Source of the DNA: Paludibacteraceae bacterium
Lineage (GTDB): Bacteria; Bacteroidota; Bacteroidia; Bacteroidales; Paludibacteraceae
Direction of reading: 5' to 3'
Length of the DNA stretch: 13,090 nt
NCBI GenBank assembly: GCA_947471245.1
Contig: CANIXM010000018.1
Coordinates: forward strand, 1-13,090
Position 1 is the first letter of the stretch. Every line of letters begins with the position of its first letter. The notes beneath the pieces are model-generated. The model had not been told where the DNA came from, did no database searches, and worked only from the letters and a program-made list of their open reading frames with translations. Position numbers and translations under genes: made by a program. This document shows positions 1 to 6,712 of the stretch, in pieces.

Positions 1-1682
1 GTTTTACGAATGCCGAGCTAGAACGCGCCAAGGGCTCGTTGACGAAGCAAATTGAAAATGCGTATTTGGGGGGGGGTAACCAAAAAAATGGCATTTACAT
101 CCGAGAATACATGGAAAATTTCTTAAACCAAGAGACCATGCCAGGTATAGAATGGGAATCTCAAACCATTAAAATGATTTTACCTCAGATAAATCTGGAG
201 ATGGTGAACCAACTTGCCAAATCCTACGTGACTGACAAGAACTTAATCGTATCGGTAATGGCGCCTGACAAAGAAGACGTAAAAATCCCAACTGCCGAAC
301 AAATCACTCAAGCCATAGTATCAGCAAAAAAAGCCGAATTAAAACCAAAAGCGGAAGAGAGCATCAACAAACCTTTGCTCAGCAAAATACCTTCGGCAGG
401 CAAAATAGACAAAATCTCTAAAATCGAAAGTCTTGGCACTACCGAGTGGTTACTCAGCAACGGAGTGAAGGTGATATTCAAAACCACCGATTTCAAAAAA
501 GATGAAATCATACTTTCTGCTTTCAGCGAAGGGGGACTGTCAAAAATTAAAAACATCAGTGATTTACCATCAGCAAATGCTGCCAGCTTAGTGGTTGACA
601 TTAATGGACTTGGCGAATATTCTAACGTGAAACTCAAAAAGTTGCTATCAGGAAAAATTGCATCTGTAGGCAGTGGAATATCTGAATACTCCGAATGGGC
701 GTGGGGAAATGCCTCCAAATCCGACTTGGAAACCATGCTGCAACTGCTGTACCTGAGATTCACTGCAGTCAGAAAAGACAACAATGCCTACAGCGCTGCG
801 ATGAACCAGTACAAAACCTACCTCGCTAATGCGGCAACCGATCCAAGAAAACATTTTAATGACTCGGTGGAGCTGGCCAACACCAACCACCACGAACGCA
901 CCTTGCTTCTCAACCTCAAAACCCTTGAGAAAATCAATCAAGACAAAGCCTTGGAGATATACAAACAACGGTTTGCCAATCCTGCCGACTTTACCTTTAT
1001 TTTCGTTGGCAATATTGACCCTAATGATGAAGTCATTAAAAAACTAATTTGCACCTACATCGGTGGATTTAAAACCAGTTCCACTACTGAAACCTTTACC
1101 GACAATAACATCCGGACTCCAAAGGGAAAAGTAAGTAACAATTTCGTCAAAGAGATGCAGGTGAAAAAAGCATCCAATTATGTAAGTTACACAGCACCAT
1201 TGGCTTACAATATTAAAAACAATGTAATTGCAAAGGCAACTGCTAACATACTCAACATTCGCTACATAGAAAGCATACGAGAAAAAGAAGGTGGTTCGTA
1301 TGGCGTGGGTGTAAAGTGCTCGGTGTCTGACAAACCGGTTCAGCAAGTCCAACTCATCATGAGCTTTGACTGCGACCCTGAGAAACAAGCCAAGCTAATG
1401 AGCATACTACATGCCGAAGTAGCGGAGATAGTGGCACATGGCCCACGTGCCGACGATTTCCAAAAAGTAAAAGAAAATCTCCTAAAACAACACACTCAGG
1501 ACTTAGCTGAAAACAATTGGTGGAAAAGCATCCTAAATAGCTACTACATGGATGGGTTAAACAATGTGACAGATTACAAAAAATCGGTGGAAGAACTCAC
1601 TCCTGACATGATACAAACTACACTGAAAGAAATAGTGGCAGCGGGTAATGTGTTAGAAGTGGTAATGAAACCGAAGGAATAA
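1..1682 (+). CDS. M16 (pitrilysin/insulinase-like) peptidase, C-terminal part, cut by left edge
   Basis: The reading frame is open to the left edge (first complete codon at base 3), so the TTG or ATG codons near the edge are not the start; about 559 codons are visible. Family members of this type in Bacteroidetes are commonly about 930 residues with two M16 halves. The zinc site (HxxEH) sits in the N-terminal half, which lies outside the window, so activity cannot be judged here. Visible are the end of the first half, a charged linker, and the second half beginning near visible residue 147 with TEWLLSNGVKVIFK, the typical opening strand of an M16 domain. Later come FIFVGNIDP (about 331-340) and REKEGGSYGVG (about 426-436), the latter matching the R..Y substrate-binding region of M16 C-terminal domains. 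The likely role is degradation or processing of peptides, probably in the periplasm; location is inferred because the signal region is not visible. It ends at TAA 1680-1682 and converges on the gene at 1904. Confidence 0.9.
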   Translation, partial: FTNAELERAKGSLTKQIENAYLGGGNQKNGIYIREYMENFLNQETMPGIEWESQTIKMILPQINLEMVNQLAKSYVTDKNLIVSVMAPDKEDVKIPTAEQITQAIVSAKKAELKPKAEESINKPLLSKIPSAGKIDKISKIESLGTTEWLLSNGVKVIFKTTDFKKDEIILSAFSEGGLSKIKNISDLPSANAASLVVDINGLGEYSNVKLKKLLSGKIASVGSGISEYSEWAWGNASKSDLETMLQLLYLRFTAVRKDNNAYSAAMNQYKTYLANAATDPRKHFNDSVELANTNHHERTLLLNLKTLEKINQDKALEIYKQRFANPADFTFIFVGNIDPNDEVIKKLICTYIGGFKTSSTTETFTDNNIRTPKGKVSNNFVKEMQVKKASNYVSYTAPLAYNIKNNVIAKATANILNIRYIESIREKEGGSYGVGVKCSVSDKPVQQVQLIMSFDCDPEKQAKLMSILHAEVAEIVAHGPRADDFQKVKENLLKQHTQDLAENNWWKSILNSYYMDGLNNVTDYKKSVEELTPDMIQTTLKEIVAAGNVLEVVMKPKE

Positions 1683-1715
1683 GGGAGTATTGATAAGCCT
1701 TCAGCTTTTGCTATA

Positions 1716-1747
1716 ATTGCTTCATGCTTCAATTGCTTCATGCTTCA
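1716..1747. repeat. 16-base tandem repeat, two exact copies
   Basis: The unit attgcttcatgcttca occurs twice in direct succession (1716-1731 and 1732-1747), and a third partial copy (attgc) opens the neighbouring hairpin. It lies just after the M16 stop codon and forms the left part of a cluster of short repeats and hairpins running to 1875. Confidence 0.85.
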
Positions 1748-1750
1748 ATT

Positions 1751-1804
1751 GCCTCCTGCTTTAGCTGGAGGCAAAAAGAGCAAACAAACATTGGCTTTAG
1801 CCAA
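1751..1804. repeat. Two REP-like hairpins sharing a GCTTTAGC core
   Basis: The first hairpin (1751-1772) pairs gcctcc with ggaggc, then after one T/T mismatch gct with agc. The second (1791-1804) pairs ttggc with gccaa around ttta. Both have gctttagc at their tip, which suggests members of one repeat family rather than chance. Small palindromic repeats of this kind (REP/REPIN type) are scattered through many bacterial genomes and can depend on a RAYT/Y1 transposase elsewhere; no such gene is in this window, so the assignment is inference. Confidence 0.5.
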
Positions 1805-1835
1805 AACAATATCAGAAACAAATCAAATTCTATAC

Positions 1836-1882
1836 ACAGAGCGGGCTTTCATCCTCAAATGAAAGCCCGCTCTGTACTTTTT
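1836..1882. terminator. Strong hairpin terminator between convergent genes
   Basis: A perfect 17-bp stem (acagagcgggctttcat at 1836-1852 with its complement at 1859-1875) closes a six-base loop and is followed by actttttat on the + strand. It sits between the convergent ends of the M16 gene (stop 1682) and the DUF4468-like gene (stop 1904). It probably ends the + transcript; on the - strand the following bases are less T-rich, so termination that way is less certain. Confidence 0.75.
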
Positions 1883-1903
1883 ATATCAATGCTCGGGAAC
1901 CTG

Positions 1904-2476
1904 TTACCATTCACCATTAGAAGGTGTAACAGTAGTTTTAAGAAAATTAAAAAGACTATTATTGAGGGTATTACAAAGCTCAGCTATTGCCTTATAATTA
2001 TCAAGGCTGTACAATTTGATTTTGCCTTTGTCGTCAAACAAATCTTCTGATTTGGTCAATGGCATAGCATGCCATCCGCCTGGAACATAAATGGTGGACG
2101 AAACCAAATTGGACATAGAAAGAATATCTAACTTGTATTTTCCATCCTTAAAAGTTATTTCAAACTGATACTTTCCATCCGTACAGCGCTTTACACCTCC
2201 GAAGTTTGTCGCGAAATAACAATTTTTTGTCCCTTCAAACTTTATCTTATCACCTTCGGTCTGAGACACAATCACATCTTTTGGCTTTTTGGTGCTGGTA
2301 GTTATCCACTCTAAGGTTCGGCGATACAGTTCTTCTTTGGTCTTGTTGGGTACTTTTTTTACAATAAAGTCGGTCAACCCATTGGCATTAAACACAAAAA
2401 TGGTATCAGGTGCTGCATTTTGTGAAAACGAATGAAGTGAAAACATCAAGAAGATAGATAAAATAATTTTATTCAT
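1904..2476 (-). CDS. Small secreted protein, DUF4468-like
   Basis: This 190-residue protein begins with a clear Sec signal peptide (MNKIILSIFLMFSLHSFSQ, cleavage likely after residue 18 or 19) and has no lipobox cysteine, so it should be soluble in the periplasm or exported. The mature part has TKEELYRRTLEWI (about 46-58), then an alternating strand region with GDKIKFEGTKNCYF (75-88) and YQFEITFKDGKYKLDI (103-118). The ELY-x-R-x-x-EWI pattern followed by a short 'gkI.g.G' strand resembles DUF4468, a TBP-like-fold domain common in Bacteroidetes exported proteins of unknown function; this is pattern recognition, not a database hit. It ends with a helix (about 157-180). The start at 2476 is well supported by a canonical promoter about 30 bases upstream. 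No function is assigned. Confidence 0.8.
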   Translation of the reverse strand: MNKIILSIFLMFSLHSFSQNAAPDTIFVFNANGLTDFIVKKVPNKTKEELYRRTLEWITTSTKKPKDVIVSQTEGDKIKFEGTKNCYFATNFGGVKRCTDGKYQFEITFKDGKYKLDILSMSNLVSSTIYVPGGWHAMPLTKSEDLFDDKGKIKLYSLDNYKAIAELCNTLNNSLFNFLKTTVTPSNGEW

Positions 2477-2505
2477 GTAAGTAGCATTTTTGGTTATTTG
2501 GACAG

Positions 2506-2536
2506 CAAATTTAGCACAAAAAACAAGATTTACAAA
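2506..2536 (-). promoter_or_regulatory. Bacteroidetes-type promoter for the DUF4468-like gene
   Basis: Read on the - strand, TTTG (2536-2533) is followed after 19 bases by TAAATTTG (2513-2506), matching the -33/-7 consensus TTTG...TAnnTTTG of Bacteroidetes primary sigma promoters. The expected transcript start near 2500 gives a leader of roughly 20-25 bases before ATG 2476. Confidence 0.8.
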
Positions 2537-2583
2537 CTATATAACATTCATTAGCATCCTGCAACTATTAAAACAAAAAAAAA

Positions 2584-3507
2584 TCACCCAACCACATTTG
2601 TCAAACTACCAATACCCTCAACCTCCAGCTTAATAGTATCACCTTTGTTTAGAAAATTTCCATTCTCAATGCCAGCACATCCAGGTATAGTTCCCATGGC
2701 AAATAGCTCACCTGGGTGCAACTGTTCTTCCCAAGAAGCATAAGCAATGGCCTCCTGAATGCTGTATTTATAACCACCTGTAGTGGACTGAGCCACCAAC
2801 TTATTATTGATGGTTACTTTCACTGTCAGCGCATTGAGCACTGGCAAAATAGCATCCGCCGTAGCAACTGTAGCAGAAATGGCATTGGCAAAATTTTTGG
2901 TTTTCATAGGACCAAATCCACTTTTCATCTCATCCATCTGCTGATCTCTGGCACTGAAATCATTTAGTATAACGAATCCACCAATTGCAGCATCCACCTC
3001 TTCTGGCTGAGCGTTTTTGAGAGGACGAATGATGATGGCTGCTATTTCTAGTTCGTAGTCCAGCTCTTGTGTGTAGCTAGGCATCTGAATTACATCCCCT
3101 TCGGAGAAAAAATTCAAATGATTGCCTAAGTAGTAAATGGGATATTTATAGTAACGTGCACTGGGTCTTATCGGAGGAAAAATCTTACCTATCAACAGTT
3201 CGTAAATTTTCATCACAGGTAATGCTTTGGGCATATATTTCTTAATAAATCCCCTACCTGCATCGATGGCATGCTGTTCATACAACATAAAATCCCGATA
3301 AGAAGCTGGACGATATGGAATTACATCATTCTGATTGGCAGGCGTGAGATTACAGGTCGAAACTTCATCCGAGCCCTTGCCCTTCAAAGCAGACAGCACC
3401 CCCACCAAATCATCACCACCGATTTCTAGCCTTTTCCACACTCCATCTACCCATACAGCAAAACCTTTGGAAGAAGCATCTCCACCTAAAATCCTCTTAA
3501 TAATCAT
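2584..3507 (-). CDS. Fumarylacetoacetate hydrolase (FAH) family protein
   Basis: The 307-residue protein has the C-terminal FAH fold. The metal site is visible: the paired glutamates of YELE (E152, E154), D183 in NDFSARD, and D72 in RDFMLYEQHA, seven residues before H79. That D...H spacing matches the metal aspartate and catalytic histidine of mammalian fumarylacetoacetase (D126 and H133 in mouse, as I recall). R187, a lysine near 204 and E281 in GTIPGCAGIE also fit the family's active site. Members cleave C-C bonds in acylpyruvate-like compounds or hydrate/isomerise related diacids. The substrate cannot be read from sequence, and no tyrosine-catabolism neighbours are visible, so a narrower name is not justified. 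It is cytosolic (no signal). It stands alone, with its own promoter upstream and a 107-base gap before the next gene. ATG 3507 fits the promoter position. Confidence 0.9.
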   Translation of the reverse strand: MIIKRILGGDASSKGFAVWVDGVWKRLEIGGDDLVGVLSALKGKGSDEVSTCNLTPANQNDVIPYRPASYRDFMLYEQHAIDAGRGFIKKYMPKALPVMKIYELLIGKIFPPIRPSARYYKYPIYYLGNHLNFFSEGDVIQMPSYTQELDYELEIAAIIIRPLKNAQPEEVDAAIGGFVILNDFSARDQQMDEMKSGFGPMKTKNFANAISATVATADAILPVLNALTVKVTINNKLVAQSTTGGYKYSIQEAIAYASWEEQLHPGELFAMGTIPGCAGIENGNFLNKGDTIKLEVEGIGSLTNVVG

Positions 3508-3531
3508 ATTTCCAGTTTTTAATTACGGTTG

Positions 3532-3565
3532 CAAATATAGCTGATTTTTTGAGCTTTATTGGCAA
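3532..3565 (-). promoter_or_regulatory. Bacteroidetes-type promoter for the FAH-family gene
   Basis: On the - strand the -7 element TATATTTG (3539-3532) matches TAnnTTTG exactly. The best upstream element is TTG (3565-3563) with a 23-base spacer, longer than the usual ~19, so the -33 assignment is weak. The implied leader is under 20 bases. Confidence 0.6.
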
Positions 3566-3747
3566 TTTCAGCTCATAAACGTTTAGGGTGTGTATTCTTT
3601 GAAAACACAATAGAACACAATGTTCAATTTCTATTACTATTATATTATGTTTCTGCGTTGTGCCTCTTTTTATCAGACGCTACATGCGATGTCTCTATCC
3701 CCAACTATTGTACCTATGTGGTTTAATTTCCCCCCGCCACACAAGCT

Positions 3748-3990
3748 AATTTGCCGAAAGGCAAAACTATGTGTTCTTTGTATTTTCAAACTGAATTTCT
3801 TGTTGTGTATAAGTGTTACATGAAAACTTTTGTGCCTTTTGTGGTTTATTATTCTCACGTCGCACTAGCCAATTTGCCAAAAGGCAAACTATGTGCTCTT
3901 TGGTATTTAAAATTTCGCTTCAATTATCAATTATCAATTATCAATTTTATATTGTGTTCCATGTGTTATAAATGATTCTTTTGTGGTTTA
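3748..3990. repeat. Two direct copies of a ~100-120-base repeat with a TTTGCC hairpin
   Basis: Copy 1 runs 3748-3848 and copy 2 runs 3871-3990. Each starts with aatttgcc and a hairpin, tttgcc-gaaa-ggcaaa (3750-3765) or tttgcc-aaaa-ggcaaa (3873-3888). A ctatgtg-ytctttg block follows, and each ends with the identical 13-mer cttttgtggttta (3836-3848; 3978-3990). The first 39 bases of each copy differ by about two substitutions and two one-base indels. The gap between a copy's terminal gtggttta and the next hairpin is 22 bases both after the presumed earlier copy (ends 3725) and after copy 1 (ends 3848). No function is known to me. Confidence 0.75.
3921..3946. repeat. Heptamer array (caattat), inside the larger repeat
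   Basis: Three exact caattat units plus a partial one lie in the middle of the second copy of the 123-base repeat. Without the array that copy would be about as long as the first, so it looks like an insertion or expansion inside an older repeat. Confidence 0.85.
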
Positions 3991-4027
3991 CCCATCTATT
4001 TCGTTATAGAACCGCATTTTAGCCCAT

Positions 4028-4058
4028 TTTGCCATCTGCTATTCATATCGTATCTTTG
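4028..4058 (+). promoter_or_regulatory. Bacteroidetes-type promoter for the M16B-methyltransferase-MgtC cluster
   Basis: TTTG (4028-4031), a 19-base spacer and TATCTTTG (4051-4058) match the phylum's consensus fully. Transcription should begin near 4064, leaving a very short leader of about 9 bases to ATG 4073 or 18 to ATG 4082. Confidence 0.85.
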
Positions 4059-4072
4059 CGTACAGATTTTAA

Positions 4073-5302
4073 ATGCAAATAATGACTTACCATACACATA
4101 CCTTGCCGAATGGCATTCGATTGATTTTTAGACCAGACAAGACAGCAGTGACCTATTGTGGAATGGTGATGAACACGGGTTCGAGGGACGAAGCAGAACA
4201 TGAGCAAGGCATGGCTCACTTTGTAGAACACATGCTGTTTAAAGGCACTGAGAAGCGCCGCTCGGGACACATTATCAACCGACTGGAAAATGTGGGTGGT
4301 GAGCTGAATGCATTTACTTCCAAGGAAGAAACGGTGGTGTATGCCACTGTGCTAACTGCCTACACGGAACGAGCCATGGAGTTGGTGGCTGACATTGTAC
4401 TTCATTCCACTTTTCCTCAAAAGGAGATAGACAAAGAAGTGGTAATCATCATTGATGAAATACTGTCGTACAACGATAGCCCGTCTGAACTGATTTACGA
4501 TGATTTTGAGGAGCAACTATTTCAGCATCATGCCATTGGTCACAATATTCTCGGTCGTTCTGAGTTATTGCAACAATTCAAAACCGAAGATGCGCTAGCG
4601 TTTGTCAACAACCATTACACTCCAGAGGAGATGGTGTTTTTCGTACTCGGCGACTTGGATTTCAAGCAGTTAGTGAGGTGGGCTGAAAAATATTTTGTGA
4701 TGCCACATACAGCTGGTAGTCCCACCCCACGCATAGCACCTGTGAGCTACTCACCCACACAGACAACAATCACCAAAAACACACATCAAGTTCATTATAT
4801 CATGGGCAATCGGGCTTATGACCTTCACCACCCAAAACGCATGGGCATGTATCTGCTCAATAATATTTTGGGAGGTCCTGGGATGAATAGCCTCCTAAAC
4901 CTCTCACTAAGAGAAAAAAGTGGATTGGTATATAATGTAGATTCATCGTTTCAGCCATTTACGGACACGGGCGCTTGGTATGTCTATTTCGGTTGTGATC
5001 CTGAGAATGCTGGGAGATGTGAGCAGTTGGTAATGGCTGAACTGGAAAAACTACGCACAAAACCATTTTCTGACAATGCTTTGAAAAAATACAAACTCCA
5101 ACTGATGGGGCAAATGGCGATTGCCACGGAGCAAAAAGAAAATTTGGCACTCAGTCTAGGTAAAAGCTACCTACGCTATGGAAAAATTGATGACATCCAC
5201 ACCATCAATCAAAAAATAGAAAGCATCACAAGTAGCCAACTTCAAGACATTGCTAATGAAGTGTTTGATATTAAGCAATTGTCAGTAATGAAGTATGTGT
5301 AA
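4073..5302 (+). CDS. M16B zinc metallopeptidase (short, single-domain-pair type)
   Basis: This 409-residue protein is the short M16B (processing-peptidase-like) form. The zinc and catalytic motif is intact: H49-F-V-E52-H53, with the distal ligand E129 in VVIIIDEI, 76 residues after H53, and E122 also conserved. GGELNAFTSKEETVVYATV (75-93) is the usual strand after the motif, and REKSGLVYNVDS in the C-terminal half is the R..Y substrate-binding region. Short M16B enzymes work as dimers and clip peptides inside a closed chamber. No signal peptide is visible, so it is probably cytosolic. The promoter leaves only a short leader, so ATG 4082 (starting MTYHTHTLPNG) is a plausible alternative start. 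It is followed after 23 bases by a methyltransferase gene, suggesting an operon. It is not a paralogous copy of the long M16 at the left edge but another subfamily. Confidence 0.93.
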   Translation: MQIMTYHTHTLPNGIRLIFRPDKTAVTYCGMVMNTGSRDEAEHEQGMAHFVEHMLFKGTEKRRSGHIINRLENVGGELNAFTSKEETVVYATVLTAYTERAMELVADIVLHSTFPQKEIDKEVVIIIDEILSYNDSPSELIYDDFEEQLFQHHAIGHNILGRSELLQQFKTEDALAFVNNHYTPEEMVFFVLGDLDFKQLVRWAEKYFVMPHTAGSPTPRIAPVSYSPTQTTITKNTHQVHYIMGNRAYDLHHPKRMGMYLLNNILGGPGMNSLLNLSLREKSGLVYNVDSSFQPFTDTGAWYVYFGCDPENAGRCEQLVMAELEKLRTKPFSDNALKKYKLQLMGQMAIATEQKENLALSLGKSYLRYGKIDDIHTINQKIESITSSQLQDIANEVFDIKQLSVMKYV

Positions 5303-5325
5303 ATAATAAGAAACAAAACAACCCA

Positions 5326-5964
5326 ATGACCTCAGACAACACCCTTGACAACTACATCCTTGACCATACCGATGCCGAGCCTGCATATCTAGCCAAGGTG
5401 AATCGTGACACACACCTGCGACTTATCAATCCACGCATGCTTTCTGGACATTTGCAGGGACGCGTATTGTCTATGTTTTGCCACATGGTGCGACCACATC
5501 GGGTGCTTGAACTCGGAACTTATGCGGGCTACTCAGCGCTTTGCATGGCTGAGGCACTGGGTGATGACGGACTGATTCACACCATCGAATGTGATGACGA
5601 GCTGGAAGATTTTATTCTTGAAAACTTAGCTGGTTCAGAGCATGGTCATAAAGTGAAACTACACATTGGCGACGCCCTGTCTACCATTGAAAAACTGGAT
5701 GAAACATTTGATCTCGTTTTTATTGATGCCGACAAACGAGAATATATGGCTTATTATGAAGCCGTACTTCCAAAGGTTCGCCAGGGTGGATTCATACTGG
5801 CTGACAATACACTTTGGGACGGCAAAGTGCTCGAACCAGTAGAACCGAATGACAAACAAACCATCGAAATCATGCGTTTTAATGATTTTATTGCCTCAGA
5901 CACTCGGATTGAAAAAGTATTGTTACCTTTGAGAGACGGATTGACCATCATCCGAAAATTATAA
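5326..5964 (+). CDS. Class I SAM-dependent O-methyltransferase (COMT/CCoAOMT-like)
   Basis: The 212-residue protein has the compact Rossmann methyltransferase layout. The SAM loop ELGTYAGYSALCMAEAL is at 62-78, the acidic residue at the end of strand 2 is E88 in HTIECDDE, and D116 is in HIGDA. FIDADKREY (132-140) and ILADNTLWDGKV (157-168) carry the metal-binding D134, D160 and N161 typical of cation-dependent catechol or caffeoyl-CoA type O-methyltransferases. It should transfer a methyl group to a hydroxyl of a small molecule in the cytosol; the acceptor is unknown. Bacterial members near this one are often only named 'O-methyltransferase'. It lies 23 bases after the M16B gene and 62 before the MgtC gene, with no terminator between, so the three are probably co-transcribed. 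Confidence 0.93.
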   Translation: MTSDNTLDNYILDHTDAEPAYLAKVNRDTHLRLINPRMLSGHLQGRVLSMFCHMVRPHRVLELGTYAGYSALCMAEALGDDGLIHTIECDDELEDFILENLAGSEHGHKVKLHIGDALSTIEKLDETFDLVFIDADKREYMAYYEAVLPKVRQGGFILADNTLWDGKVLEPVEPNDKQTIEIMRFNDFIASDTRIEKVLLPLRDGLTIIRKL

Positions 5965-6026
5965 GCATCTGATGATTGTTAGTCTTAACATCATACTCAA
6001 CGTAACCATTATAATCACAACCATTT

Positions 6027-6473
6027 ATGACAACCATTGAATTTATACTTCGACTATTTGCAGCACTCACCGCAGGATTATTAATTGGGATTGAACGCCA
6101 ATGGCACAGAAAATCAGCAGGATTGAGAACCAACACACTAGTAGCTGTAGGCTCAGCACTCTATGTGCTGCTATCCATCAACATGGCACAGTTTGGTGGT
6201 GATGTGACGCGTATCATCAGTCAGGTGGTAACTGGCATTGGTTTCTTAGGCGCAGGTATCATTTTCAAAGATGGATTGAATGTCAAAGGACTGACCACCG
6301 CCGCCACCGTATGGTGTGCTTCAGCACTTGGATGTACAGCAGCTGCAGGATTATTCAAAGAAACACTTATCGGAACCATCACCGTGATGGCAATCAATTT
6401 ATTTCTCATTCCACTTGACAAATGGGTAGCCAATCACAGTGAATTTGAAAACCCAGAAAAAACCGAAAAATAG
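6027..6473 (+). CDS. MgtC/SapB family inner-membrane protein
   Basis: The 148-residue protein matches the MgtC/SapB N-terminal membrane domain. RLFAALTAGLLIGIERQWHRKSAGLRTNTLVAVG (9-42) and GIGFLGAGIIFKDGLNVKGLTTAATVW (70-96) are the family's two signature blocks. About four to five membrane helices are apparent (near 5-22, 38-54, 65-81, 92-110, 114-133). The C-terminus is short and charged, without the cytoplasmic ACT-like domain of Salmonella MgtC, so this is the short form. The family is linked to Mg2+-limited growth and, in some pathogens, to control of F-type ATP synthase; the role of the short form is unknown. No promoter was found in the 62-base gap before it, so it probably depends on the promoter at 4028. 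A strong terminator follows. Confidence 0.92.
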   Translation: MTTIEFILRLFAALTAGLLIGIERQWHRKSAGLRTNTLVAVGSALYVLLSINMAQFGGDVTRIISQVVTGIGFLGAGIIFKDGLNVKGLTTAATVWCASALGCTAAAGLFKETLIGTITVMAINLFLIPLDKWVANHSEFENPEKTEK

Positions 6474-6491
6474 TCGCAATTCAACTCATTT

Positions 6492-6534
6492 ATTATTGGC
6501 AGTATTTCTTCAATGAGATACTGCCAATAATTTT
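6492..6534 (+). terminator. Terminator closing the M16B-methyltransferase-MgtC cluster
   Basis: The stem ttattggcagtat (6493-6505) pairs perfectly with 6518-6530 and can extend by several pairs on both sides (6492-6508 with 6515-6531, including one G-U), leaving a six-base loop. The T-rich tail taattttatt follows. It starts about 19 bases after the MgtC stop codon. Confidence 0.85.
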
Positions 6535-6556
6535 ATTACTAACCAGTTATAATTAA

Positions 6557-6575
6557 AATATTGCAAAACAATATT
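6557..6575. repeat. Inverted repeat upstream of the scaffold-gene promoter
   Basis: aatattg (6557-6563) and caatatt (6569-6575) are perfect 7-base inverted arms around caaaa, about 48 bases upstream of the -33 element of the next gene. It could be a regulator binding site, but such AT-rich palindromes also arise by chance here. Confidence 0.3.
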
Positions 6576-6622
6576 CAATCAAAAAAGTTCACTCAAAACC
6601 CCTATTAGACCCAAAACACCCA

Positions 6623-6652
6623 TTGCAATGCGATAAAAAAATAGTACTTTTG
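6623..6652 (+). promoter_or_regulatory. Bacteroidetes-type promoter for the scaffold/GGGtGRT gene group
   Basis: TTG (6623-6625), 19 bases, then TACTTTTG (6645-6652) match the consensus. Transcription from about 6658 would give a leader of about 55 bases, A-rich just before ATG 6713. No other convincing promoter was seen before the GGGtGRT gene, so this one may serve all three genes up to the terminator at 8863. Confidence 0.8.
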
Positions 6653-6712
6653 TGAAAAATTCAAACAACAAAAAGATTTTATAAACTATTATAATTTTTA
6701 AACAAGTAAAGT

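Larger units (their letters stand above)
3566..4027. other. Gene-free stretch built of decayed repeats
   Basis: No credible gene is seen between the FAH promoter and the M16B promoter. Short open frames here have repetitive, cysteine- and phenylalanine-rich translations typical of AT-rich noncoding DNA. The right two thirds consist of related copies of a ~123-base unit with a small hairpin, and one copy contains a heptamer array. The left part (3590-3725) looks like a further, more decayed copy, ending in tatgtggttta like the others. Confidence 0.7.

Noticed and set aside
308..1388. Antisense open frames within the left M16 gene
   Set aside because: The + strand frame carries clear M16 homology across its whole length; the antisense translations look random.
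1724..2050. 108-residue + strand open frame
   Set aside because: It runs through the hairpin cluster and terminator and then antisense to the secreted-protein gene; no domain or promoter.
3620..3975. Short open frames on both strands in the 565-base gap
   Set aside because: Their composition follows the decayed repeats and they lack start signals and recognisable domains.
3748..3990. Repeats with regular spacing that could be mistaken for a CRISPR array
   Set aside because: Only two clear copies about 123 bases apart, imperfect, with similar rather than unique sequence between them, and no cas genes.
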